This document shows positions 31,914-42,655 of a stretch of DNA of 64,000 bases, piece after piece. The stretch lies in assembly GCA_015179045.1 (NCBI GenBank), contig WHUZ01000007.1, forward strand, positions 1,228,501 to 1,292,500, given 5' to 3'. The position numbers and the translations under genes are program-made. This DNA comes from Kalaharituber pfeilii (Eukaryota > Ascomycota > Pezizomycetes > Pezizales > Pezizaceae). Each line of letters begins with the position of its first letter. Positions within the stretch are counted from its first letter, which is position 1. The notes below the pieces were generated by a model. It was not told the DNA's origin and ran no database searches. It saw only the letters and a program-made list of their open reading frames with translations.

Positions 31914-32636
31914 ATGCCGGCCACCCCAGCCCTCGAGCCTACTACGCCCACCCCCCCAACGTCACCTGAGTCCCCACCTTATCAGATCCACCTCAATGAT
32001 GACGTCTTCCACTCCTCCTCTCGCCCATCGTCACCTTACCTCACCGCCAACACCACCCTCCTCCCAACAACCCCCGATCTCATCAAACTCCACTCCCAGC
32101 ACTCTACCCTTGGATACCGTGCCGCCATCTCTGTCTCCAAAAACAAGTACATCCAGATCGGCTTTGACCGGGGGTACGAGTTTGGTGGTAAAGTCGGGCT
32201 TGTTGTGGGATGGGTGAGGGGTGTGGCGGAGGGGCTTGTGCATGTTGCTGCTGGTGGGGAGAGGGAAAGGGAGATGAAGGGAATGCTGAAGGAGTTGGAG
32301 ATGGAACTGGCGGTTGAAAAGGTGCTTGGGCGGGAATGGATTGATGAAGAAGGGATGTGGAAGTGGAATATTGGAACATGGGATAGGGATCAAGATGAGG
32401 GTGCTGGTGGGCAAAGGGGACAGGCGAAGGGGCGTGAGGAAGAGGGGGTCGATTTAGATCTGGTGGTGCAAAGCCATCCGGTTATAAGGAAGTGGGTGAA
32501 TAAAGTAACCGAGATGGCGAGGAATTTGGGGTTGGATATTCATGGATCAAACGAGGAGGGGAGTCAGGAGACGAACTTTGACCCAAAGGAGGTTGCGAAT
32601 TCTGAGGCAGGAATAGATGGTGCTATGAGAGTATGA
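31914..32636 (+). CDS. YAE1: Yae1 family protein (Fe-S adaptor for ABCE1/Rli1)
   Basis: Yae1 forms a complex with Lto1 that recruits the cytosolic iron-sulphur targeting machinery to the ribosome-recycling ATPase Rli1/ABCE1. A single exon encodes 240 residues. The diagnostic deca-GX3 pattern lies at about residues 60-108: HSQHSTLGYRAAISVSKNKY, then IQIGFDRGYEFGGKVG and LVVGWVRGVAEGL, with glycines spaced every four residues. The N-terminal 45 residues are Pro/Ser/Thr-rich. The C-terminal half is charged and contains VIRKWVNKVTEMARNLGLDI, a second conserved segment. The gene is convergent with the D-lactate dehydrogenase gene. The start is the first ATG of the frame, in the context CACATGCC. 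Confidence 0.9.
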   Translation: MPATPALEPTTPTPPTSPESPPYQIHLNDDVFHSSSRPSSPYLTANTTLLPTTPDLIKLHSQHSTLGYRAAISVSKNKYIQIGFDRGYEFGGKVGLVVGWVRGVAEGLVHVAAGGEREREMKGMLKELEMELAVEKVLGREWIDEEGMWKWNIGTWDRDQDEGAGGQRGQAKGREEEGVDLDLVVQSHPVIRKWVNKVTEMARNLGLDIHGSNEEGSQETNFDPKEVANSEAGIDGAMRV

Positions 32637-33617
32637 GGTTTCCAACTTCGTAAAGGTGGATGGACCAAGAATGTACCCGCTGCTACACGATTATCCGTCG
32701 GTTATAGGAGATTCTTCAAACTTTCGGAAAAATGTACCGAATTGTCTTCTTACCCCCGAGGCGTTTTCGCGCGCGCTCTTCAGCAACCAGTGCCCGGAAT
32801 CCGGTTCCCTTGACAGCAAAACCGTGACCAATGTCGTATCTTGCACATCACATCGATGGAAATCTTCTGCCAAGGTTAAAACGGCATGTGTAGAGCCCTC
32901 TTCGGGACATAAAGAGTTTGTGATTGTATGGCATATAACCCAACTGGAATAGGAGATTATATAGGTCCATAGATGGGTAGCAGAGGGATGTACCCTGGGT
33001 TATGAGCATTGGTGGAAATCCTGCTGGGCGGGATGACTGTCCAATAAGACATTGATACGCAAGAAAGGCCTATCCTGATTACTGTATTATAGCTGTTTAC
33101 AATATCGTGTTTCAGATATGATTTTGCTGTACTACTTCAAGGTAGCTTCAATATCTTCACTTATTTTAAGCCAATATTTTTGAACGTTAGATCAATCGCT
33201 CAGGAGTTGCGAAGAGTGCAATTGTCATCAGTTCTAGAGCATTCAACTGGAGATATATTCTTGAGTCAACCTTTTTATAAGTAGCACTGCAAAGTTCTTG
33301 TTTCTTCTTTAGAGAATAAATCTGGAAAGGAGTCTTTGGATTTGTATCGACGATTTTATATTAATTCCGACTGTTGTGACGCTGACCGCGACTTAGCATC
33401 ACAGCTACAACTTCAAGCCTCAGACACAGTTCCACGCAAAGGTTTATATCAGCATGAGAAAGTAGGCATGGTATATTCAAATGCATCTGATGCTCAAAAT
33501 GAGAAAAAGATGAACTTAGCGGCTCCATCCTGACCTCAAAATCCCCACGTATCAAATTAATCCTGCAAAACCGAAAAACCAACCAGACAAGCATGTTCAG
33601 GGTAACGCACAACCCCC
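32637..33617. other. Convergent intergenic region of YAE1 and DLD1
   Basis: No supported gene is present. Open frames of 60-100 codons at 32656-32952 (plus) and 33361-33666 (minus) lack recognisable domains. The latter overlaps the DLD1 3-prime end in another frame. Confidence 0.5.
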
Positions 33618-36072
33618 TCACGGCACCGTTGTGTAATCGACAATTTTCCCTGGATTCATAAGCCAACTATACAACACATTAGCCACAGCTATTGAAATAT
33701 AGGAGATTTGTCGACAGGGGCTTACTGAGGATCTAAGGCAAGTTTCAGCTTTTTCATTACTGATAGTGTGTCTATTCCCAGCTCCTTTACTAGGTATTCC
33801 TTCTTTCCTATCCCAACTCCGTGTTCGCCCTATTACCCAAGCATTCAGTTAAATCCCAGCTAAGGATCTGCAACTACTCTCACCGTGCAAGTGCCTTCCA
33901 TTTCCAATGCACGGTCAATCATATTGTGCACAACTGTCTCAGTTTTCTGGACCTCTGCTGGGTTCGCCTTGTTATACATGATGCTTTCATGAAAGTTTCC
34001 GTCTCCAATGTGACCCAGGATAGATGCAAATAGTCCAAGCTCATCCATTTCCTTCTTTGATACCTCTGTATACATCTCCGTTAGATATTGCGTCATTGCT
34101 GCATGTTTGAGAAGCGTAGTTATTACCAATCAGGTCAGCCAGCCTTGAGAGCGGCACCGCTACATCCGTAGACCAGACTTCCTGCCCCTTCTCACATAGA
34201 GCTAGCATACTCCAAAGAGATTCTTTCCGAGCGGACCACAGCTTTATCTGCTCGTCGATGCTTTGTGCAAACTCGAACTTTCCAGCGTTGTGCAACTTCG
34301 CAATTCTTTGCACAGAGGCGATATTATCTTGGACGCTTGCCTTTGTCCCAGAAAACCTAGACAGAGTTAACGAAAATAATATTCTGCTAGCACAGTTCCT
34401 GTCATTACTTACTTGAAGAAAAGTGTCGGACTCTCTTTCCATTTCCTTCCGGTGATCCCACTTCGGTTAACAACACTCATCTGAACCTCATCCATAATTT
34501 CCATAGCAGCAACAGGTATTCCAGCCCTCATAATCTTTGAAGCCGCTGCTGCGGCATCCCGAATCGTGGGAAATGTAACCACTGCGACGCTAGTCTGATC
34601 TGGAATTACAGCCAGTTTCAGGGTTATCTCTGTTACTAGGCCAAGCGTTCCTTCTGAGCCAACAAACAAGTGGTTGAGATTGTATCCGGCGGATGATTTC
34701 CTGGTTGTTCAGTAAGGACTAAGCCTACACCAGTGAATTGCGGGGCATGCACCAACCTTGGACGTCGGCGGGTTTTTATTACAGTCCCATCCGCCAGAAC
34801 GACCGTTAGATTAATCACCCAATCTTTCATTGTGCCATATCGGACAGCATTTGTACCACTAACTACAAAGTCATTCAAGTGACTTTATGACCAGTAAATG
34901 AATGATTTCATATCATACCTGCAATTTGTCCCAACCATACCACCAATTTTAGCCTGTCCCTTGATTAACAATCCTTTCCCTGAGGGAGGTGACATTTTGG
35001 CACGAGAAACCTACGGATGGTCCAGGATCAACAGGAAAGAATAATCCTGTGTGTTTGATTTTCTCATTAAGGTCCATCCAGGAAACAGCAGGCTGCACTA
35101 CAACATCCATACTAGTTGCAGACCAGCTGTTAAGACCGATTCTAACCCAGATATTAAAGGAACATCATACTCATCTTCATGAAATTCGAGAATTTTGTCC
35201 ATATGGGAAAAGTCCACACTGAGTCCACCAAATGGTGCTGAAAAGTTCCCTTCTAAACTGGAACCTCCGGAAAATGGAACTGCAGGGTGAATTCAAACTC
35301 GTAAGCCCATCGACCGAACAATCCAAGATTTCCAGATCTTTGTCAGGTCTCATGGCACGTACTTATTGGTACTTTGTATTTAAGGCAAATTTTGACAATC
35401 TCGGCTGTCTCCTGTGTAGACTTTGGGTATGCCACAGCCATTGGCAACCTGTCCGCATTCGACGTTGACCACGAGGAGTGCCCATGTAGCAATAGAACTT
35501 CATCATCCGTGCTAACAGTATCTTCCCCTAGAAGCTCTTGAATTTCATGAACTGCCTACTTCATCAAATTGTCAACATTAGCTGGCCAAGACCCTCAATT
35601 AAACTTGGAGTTCATCCTAAAGCATATTGTGAGCAACCTTCATCATGTCCACTGGACTCCCGTATTCAGGGTGCTTCCCTGCAGAAGCTGACTCTGCGTA
35701 TGGCACTAAGGAGTTACCAGCAGAGAGTTTTCCAAAAGAGAACATTGAGATTCCTGTGAGCAAAGACACCATGAAGACCCGTGACGACGACCATGAAGAT
35801 GCTCTGCCCTGCTTCTTGCTATTGCTGCCATCTCCATTGAGGTGGCCGCTGCCATGGGAATTCGAATACTGTCTATGTGCGACCGGTAGGCGGTGAGAGA
35901 ATGGTCTGCTGTTTTCTTGTAACTGCATGCGGGGCTTGCGTAGCCCTCGCAGCATAGAGGGGGGAAGCCGCTTGAGCATAGCGAATGTCCGGAAGTAACT
36001 TTCGAGGATGCGGCAGGCAATGAATGGGCTGCCAGCTAACCGGGACGCTGCAATGCCAGCCAGCAGAAGCAA
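33618..36072 (-). CDS. DLD1: Mitochondrial D-lactate dehydrogenase (cytochrome c), FAD-linked
   Basis: This enzyme oxidises D-lactate to pyruvate with FAD and passes electrons to cytochrome c in the intermembrane space. Eleven exons are 36072-35638, 35555-35363, 35279-35171, 35111-35015, 34953-34919, 34858-34757, 34700-34413, 34356-34127, 34065-33884, 33829-33726 and 33666-33618, giving 607 residues. The N terminus has a basic presequence and one hydrophobic segment ([16 protein letters not shown]), as in the yeast inner-membrane protein. The FAD-binding (PCMH-type) domain has [63 protein letters not shown] and [17 protein letters not shown]. The C-terminal oxidase domain has [35 protein letters not shown] and [12 protein letters not shown]. 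Splitting of the conserved core by 54-83-base introns makes the raw frames look broken, but every junction is in phase. One donor (GTTGCT, intron 1) is weak. Confidence 0.93.
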
Positions 36073-37154
36073 TGTTTCACCGTGCTGTCAAAAACTGAAT
36101 TATTAGTCTGGCTTCAGCCGCCGTGGTACTTCTCGTCGATGCACAAGAGCGTTTTACAAGAACCGCTTGGGCACAAGCGGTATTTATTCTCATTTCCCCT
36201 TCTCAGCGCTCACGATGCACGGTAAGAAACCTCGGTCGAGGCGGCTGAGAAACAATCATTACGGGAGCACAAGCATCCCTTTCTAGCCTTAGACTCTCCT
36301 GCAAACAGTACAAGCGGCTGATCACGACCTTTTGGTACCGATGCGGGTCAGTGATTGAAATTGCCAGGGTGCTGGGCAAGGGTCTCGCGGTTCAGTCTCA
36401 ACGAACCGGCTTGCTGGATTTCCGCCGAGAATGCAGGGTTTTGGCGAGGCTAGTCGAAGGCAAACGTCAGGTACTGGTAGGTGCTCAAGGCCATTCTTTT
36501 ACTCTTGCTATTCTTTACTTGCTCTCCCTGGCTCTCCCTGGCTATCCACCACCTATTAACCTTCCTCATTGGTTATAATCTAATCTAAAAATTACCCTCG
36601 CAGTTAATTCTATACGAGCAGTACAGTTCACAGCCAAAAAGCTAAGAGTCAAAAGAAAACATAACTAGATAAAAACAACAACAAAGCAGGCAAACAAAGC
36701 AAGCAAGTAAAGCAAACAAGCAATCCGGTGATATCGAAAAAATGTATCAGAGATCCTTATTACCCTTATTTTAATAGTCTTTTTTTCATGATCACGTACC
36801 GACAGACACAAGAGACGATAGAGACAATAGAGAACCAGCAAAAAGACATGAAAAAAATAAAAATATAAAAATAACAGACACAGAAGAGTACAAGAAGCTA
36901 AACAAAACCAGCGCTGAGCGCCTGACTCGCAACAAGGCAACAACTGTACATATTTTTCATGGAAAATTTCCCAAAAGAACCAGGAGCGAAGAAAAACACA
37001 AGTATAGATCTATGATGGCAATGAATACGCAAGGAGTGCAGCTCCTGCCTCCATCAAATCCTCTGCCAGTTCTTTTTAAGCAAAACTACCCTTCTGCTCC
37101 TTTTAAACAACCTCCGTCCTCCCTTCTCCTCCTCCTTCATCACTGTCGCCCAAC
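36073..37154. other. Intergenic region between DLD1 and the GT34 gene
   Basis: No supported gene is present. 36590-36960 is A-rich with CAAA/AACA words. The minus frame 36665-36943 is a Phe/Leu/Cys-rich artefact of that composition. Confidence 0.5.
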
Positions 37155-38334
37155 CTACCGCTTCATAGATCTCCCCCTTTTCTCCCAGAACCGCTCAAAC
37201 TCCTTCTCGCAGTTCCTTCCTGAAGCTTCACAGCCTTGGAAGTGTACAACGAAATCTCCCTCCTCGTAGCTTCCTTCCTGGCCGGGGAGGGTTGGGTATG
37301 AGTTTATAACTTTTTGCGGTATAAGGGCCAGCTTAACGAGAATGGTTGGATGCCATTGTACGATGTGTTCCTAAACTGCTGTTAGTTGTGGACGTATGCC
37401 AGTGATAACCCAAACATCAAGTTGACTAGAAAATGGGGTGCTAGCTCATACCAAAGCCATTTGCTCCGCCCTTCGAAAGTTGTAATTTATGAACAATGGA
37501 TCCATCCAGACGTCCAAAAAGTAACGTGCCCATGAACCCTGCTTTATCAAGAAGCTTCCTGGATTTAATCCATCGTGATCTTGAGTAAGAATAAAGTGGA
37601 TTCGCTCCGGCGGTGTATGGCGGTATGTTCTTATCACACTGTCTGGTGGAACAATTGGCACGTTACGCAGCATTAAGGAGCCGAGTCTTCTTTGGGCAGT
37701 AACATGCGACTGGATGCCGAGCGATGGATTCATAATAATCGAGTTCTGGTCAAGATACCAAAACCATTCGCTTTCATCAAAGAGAGACATAGCATGACGG
37801 GTAGCAGGAATGCGTGCCCATCCCTGGAGTTATGGAAGAGGCACACATTAATTCATGATAGAGACGAGATAAGGGAGCAATTCAACATACAGCAGGCGCA
37901 GTGCCCATATCATAATCTGTCAAATCCCGTATAAAGAGCCCATACCCTACATTTCCCAGATGACAGTCATAAATATCGTCAATCAATCATCCTTCTATCA
38001 TTTGCATCCTTGTGAAACAAGTTGACATACCATGGGCCTCAGCATATTCCTTCCTATTTTCAATTACTTTCTCTAAATATTCTGCAGAGTACTTTTTCCG
38101 ATCAAGAACTGTTACCAGAACCACCTTCGGTGCATCAGATGGACGCATCAAACCAGTACCACCACCCCATATTCGAAAGAGTAAGAAGATGGTAGCAAAT
38201 ATTCCAAATACCAAGTACAGCGGCCGTCTCCGTCGAATAAACTGCCGCGAAACCGAGGAAAATAGAAAAGGTGAGGACCGGTGGTTGCGTGTTGGCACAG
38301 CGAATTGCATTGTTGAACAGAAAGAGTCTGGCAA
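37155..38334 (-). CDS. Galactosyl/mannosyltransferase of the GMA12/MNN10 family (GT34)
   Basis: GT34 enzymes are Golgi type II membrane proteins that add mannose or galactose to protein-linked glycans. Exons are 38334-38031, 37946-37891, 37823-37452 and 37370-37155, giving 315 residues (307 if M9 is used). A basic cytosolic tail precedes a transmembrane helix at about 33-52 (LYLVFGIFATIFLLFRIWGG). The catalytic domain has VVLVTVLDRKKYSAEYLEKV and ENRKEYAEAHGYGLF, RDLTDYDMGTAPAGWARIPA, RHAMSLFDESEWFWYLDQNS then IIMNP, DHDGLNPGSFLI, EHIVQWHPTILVKLALIPQK and GDFVVHFQGCEASGRNCEKE. These fit the fungal MNN10/MNN11 group. The usual metal-binding Asp-x-Asp appears here as D-Q-N. Introns are 84, 67 and 81 bases. 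The specific sugar and acceptor cannot be told. Confidence 0.88.
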
Positions 38335-40317
38335 CTCTTTTAATCACTAAAACACGACAGTTCTTGTCAAGTCTTGCCAAGCTGCCTCGTAGTCGTAAGA
38401 AGGAAAGGCTGCTGTAATGAGATGCGGAACCACTGACGAGATAACGACTGACGGGGGTGGGAGCTGTTGCCGTACACTAATGACGAGAGTGGGCAGGTGG
38501 GCAGTTGAATTGAGTTTGAGGCCAAGTTATCGTGACAGGTCGATTGGCAAATCAGATAGCCAGAGCAAATGGATTATTGAATGTGAGGAGGAGAGAGTCT
38601 TGCGGGCAGGGGACTCGAGACACGAGACACGAACGGGCGCCAAAGCCGAGCGCTCGTCAAGGAGAAACTAATCTGCACAAGGCTTTGTGCCTGGTTACAA
38701 GACTAGCTTTGTGCTAATCCTGAACTGGGCTGAAAAGTTCCTGAAATTGCGGCAAAGGGAAAATAAGCTCTATGCTAGGCTGCAGACATGGGAAGCGTGT
38801 TCTGGAATGAGTTGGGAGGCGAGGTTTCGAAATACGATAGGGCAGCACACACGTGCGGTCAGCTGCCCAGCGCCTACGGTACTCTACTTGCTACAGCGCG
38901 ATACAGTTAAATGAGATTAGTTTGCACCCCCATCCAACTCAGAGATCGGATGCAGCAGCGAGCGGCCGCGTGCTAGAACACCGTTCGCCCATGCCCCTGA
39001 TTGCGTCGACAGAAGGGGCAACGCAATGCGGAGAGTACGGCGGATAGATGCTGTGGGTGCTGCAGCAGTAAATGACACTTGGTGATAAGCACTTGCGTAT
39101 TTCAGAGTTCGGCGCGCATTCCCGGTATGGAATCCGGCAACCATCAGGGGCCACGCCATTCCTTGAAGCATGACTCGTGGTCTGGAGACCGCCACAGACG
39201 AGTCACCCACGTTGTATCATAGCACTTACGCCAGAAGCGAGTGCCCAAGACTCCTCACCGGAACAACGAGATTGGGTTTCAGTTCTGGCGGTGGCGCCCT
39301 CGAGAGTCCCGGCCGTGAACGGTGACGGAGAGCAATAGGTCGCAGATCTAGAGCTTGTGGCGCACTACCGTCAGGCATGACGAGCTCATAAACACGAGCA
39401 ATTTCTGGGCCAATTTTGCACAAATGTGATTGAAATGGGACGGTTCCCTCGTTTGCGTCTGCGATCAGTGGCTGTAACCCTGGGGATAATAAGCCTGTGA
39501 ATCTGTGAATGTGCACCCATGGGAGGTCATCCATTAAAACCTGCCGCCTAAACAACGTGGCTTGTTCGAGCAACACGGATGATACGTGGAGACGACCATT
39601 GTAGTCCTGCGATATATACTATGCTAGTATACTGTACTCACGGGCCATGGCTTGCCTAGATTATGTTTGGTTAGACATCAGTTGCGGTATGGTGTTGCAA
39701 CCGTTTGGAGATCATGCAGTACGGCATTTGCCATTTCAAAATTGGCGGGCGCAAGCTGAATGCCACATGACTAACAAATACTTCCCTCATCTGTACCTGC
39801 ATGTTAAACGCTTAATCTTACCAATATTGCAATTGCCGCAGTCATGAAAATAAAAAGAACGGGGTACTAGTACACTGGAGCGCCTTGCTTCCACAAGAGG
39901 TTAGCGCATCCGTACTTGATCGCACAAATTAGGTAAGCAGTACGCATTTCCCTACCTGTCAGTCTCAAACCTCTCATAAAGAGCCGCAGCAGTAGTCTAG
40001 AGAACTCTTGATTCACAGCTTCCCTGTGCATTGATAAGATGTGCTTCACTTCTTTCTAACTACTAGTACGGTCGGGGGTCGTGCCAACCAGACTAACTAA
40101 CTACAAGTACGATACAGTATTCAAGGAATTATTTTTGTGTTTGCACATACCCACTGCTGGTAAACTTCCCAAGGCCCGCCTGTCAACGCTCAAGTTGCGG
40201 CTATTCGTAGTCAATGGGATGGAGTGGGGCCTGCGGTTTTCATGGAACCTGTTGAACACGTAATGATAAAAGCAGGTATTGAATACAACTAATGAAGATC
40301 TATCTGCCTATTTTGAA
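38335..40317. other. Intergenic region, no supported gene
   Basis: Two minus frames, 39576-39226 (116 codons) and 39210-38917 (97 codons), lie in tandem but have no recognisable domains and no clear splice between them. They may be fortuitous or part of an unknown gene. 39590-40300 is AT-rich with ACTAGTAC words and no features I can support. Confidence 0.45.
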
Positions 40318-42079
40318 TCAATGCTTCCAAAGTCGTATTGCCTAATGGAGTAAACATTAGTCACAACGCATCGAGGATTCAAGAAAAGTCTGAGGCCGAA
40401 CCTTATCCTTTCCTCCACTGGCAACTTTTTTGCCATCCGGACTCCAATCAACTGCAAAAACTTCATCCTGGTGGCCAGGCAAATCTGTATGGAGCTTCCC
40501 TGTTCTAACATCCCAGATCTTCAATGTCGTGTCCTTGGAACTGCTCACAAGTAATCTCGAATCTGCGGAAAATGAACATTGGTATACAGGCGAGACATGC
40601 CCCTGCAAGGTAAACAGGAATTTTCCATCCCTTGCATTCCACAATTTCACGCTGTTGTCGAAACTTGCAGAAGCTATTATCCGTCCATCAGGTGAAAATG
40701 AAACATGGTTCACCTGTTTCTGATGCCCAGTCAATCGTGCAATTGGTTTTGTTGTTTTGAGGGGCTCCCAAAGAAACATCGTAAAATCATCTGATGCAGT
40801 TACTAAACGCTCAGTAATTACACCTTCCATTGTTGCTGCTCTCTCAAATCGTGATAATGCTTTGGCCTTTTGCTCTTCCTCACTTGCTGGAACATTGGGT
40901 GTATGGTCGTAACAGCCGGTCCGCAAGACGAAATCGGTTGACAGAGCAATATGATTGACCCAATGTGCATGAGAATTCAGTGTATGTATCAGCTTGCCCT
41001 AAACAGATGTGATTTTAGACACGGCCTCAAATTCAGGGTAATGTAGTGTTCCTCAACTTACATCGTTCGCATCCCAAACTTTTACTGTTTTGTCTTGGGA
41101 GGTCGAATATATATACCCTGTACCTCCCCACTTGATACAAGTCACCGCTGCAGTATGTGATGACATTGTCATAACTATCCTCCTGATATTTGCATCCCAA
41201 ACTCTGATAGTGCAATCTTTCGAGCTTGAAGCAAATCGACGGGTGTCCTTTTGAAGGTGCAGGGGCTCCCAAGCTAATTCTGTTATCCACTTTGTATGAC
41301 CTTTCATCGCTTCACCGATAGCCTTCCCCGTTTTAGGGTCCCACAGTCGTACAGTATTATCCATGCTTCCCGTTGCAACGAGTTTAGCATCAGGTGACCA
41401 AGCTACACAGAGAACCCAGCTAGTATGACCCTTAAGCATATGCGTTGGAGTCTCTGTATCACAATCCCATATTCTTGCTGTACCATCCCCACTTCCGGAA
41501 ACCATTCGTGAAGATGATGCTGGTGAGAATTTTATTGTAAGGATAGCTGCTCCATGGCCAGGAATGGAAGCAGAACAGCGCGAGACTGCCAGAACCCTGA
41601 ACACTGCTTGAGGTGTATACAAAAGAGTAAGAATGTCTTCAGTGGATTTGTGCCCCGGTCTGAATATAGAAGTCCATAGGTCGGTCGCTATGTCAATGAC
41701 AGGAGAATCACTTTTGGCCGGATCTGACAAAAGGGAGAAAGTGTATGGCACTTTATCCTCATCCTGAACAATAAAACTGTTAAGATACAAAGTTTTAGGG
41801 CTTTAGAAACAAAGAATGTCACCATTCAAGACCATTGCTCGGAGTGCAGAAACATACAGTTCCAAGTAACTTATTAACGATCAAGCCCAGTTGCTGCACA
41901 GTTGTATTCCCGGGAATATGTAGCTCACTACCAAGCTGCTTTCCCGTATCCGATGCTCGTAAATTTATTACAACATTTGGAAGGTTTTCTGGTACAAGGT
42001 CGATCTCCTGTTGCTCTCTAGCAAGTTTGGATTCAGCCAGCTTTATACGCTTACTTTTTGGTGGAAACTGTGTTGCCAT
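40318..42079 (-). CDS. RSA4: Ribosome assembly protein Rsa4 (NLE1/Notchless)
   Basis: Rsa4 is an eight-bladed WD40 protein on the pre-60S particle. Its N-terminal NLE (MIDAS-binding, ubiquitin-like) domain is pulled by the AAA ATPase Rea1/Mdn1 in the nucleus. Exons are 42079-41858, 41763-41062, 40998-40402 and 40341-40318, giving 514 residues. The NLE domain is about residues 25-105 (LVPENLPNVVINLRASDTGK, VQQLGLIVNKLLGTDEDKVP). The WD repeats follow, for example GHTSWVLCVAWSPDAKLVAT, GSMDNTVRLWDPKTG, SSKDCTIRVWDA, TSQDKTVKVWDA, GHQKQVNHVSFSPDGRIIA, SKDTTLKIWDVRTG and DWSPDGKKVASGGKDK. The last exon is only 24 bases and supplies AIRLWKH, the typical family ending. All junctions are phase 0. 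It lies in a run of four minus-strand genes. Confidence 0.95.
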
Positions 42080-42655
42080 AACTTCCGAAGTCTGCGGTTA
42101 ACAAAGCAAGCGCAAGCCCTGCTAATTGCTAAATAGCCGATTTGAATTTTGACAGGATGCAGGTGGTGTAAATGATCGATGCTCGAAATGAAGAACAGCT
42201 TGATGGTTGGTACATTTTTTGAGTCCTACCCCAGAAATCTAAAAAAACGTTCAAATGCCAAGCCAGGAGGGAAATAACATGGATCAGCAGTCAAGACATG
42301 AGGCTTAAAAGCTAGTGAAAAATCGAAGAAAAAAGCAACGATAAGACAAAGGAACCAAGATGGAATACAGGATGATAGGTTTATTATTTCACAATATCTA
42401 ACATTTGAGTCAGGGTGGCACACTCTCTCTTATACATGATGTGTATTATAACGAAAATATAGCTTGTATAGATACATTTTGAATCTCCCCAAAGATTACC
42501 ACCAAGTAAAAAAGAAAACGTCATTACATTACATACAGTATATTCCCACGCCAACAATTTCACCCATTTCTATTTTCTAAACAGGCAACATGCAAACGTA
42601 AACGTACATATTTATACCCGTAGCATAAACATATGTACAGACAAACCAATGATCT
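42080..42655. other. Intergenic region
   Basis: This is the RSA4 5-prime flank and the downstream region of the polymerase-subunit gene. It is AT-rich from 42420 on. No gene is seen. Confidence 0.5.

Noticed and set aside
33618..36072. D-lactate dehydrogenase as a pseudogene
   Set aside because: Raw frames look broken, but ten GT-AG introns restore one continuous family-length protein.
36665..36943. Phe/Leu/Cys-rich membrane protein on the minus strand
   Set aside because: Product of an A-rich noncoding stretch; no start context or homologue recognised.
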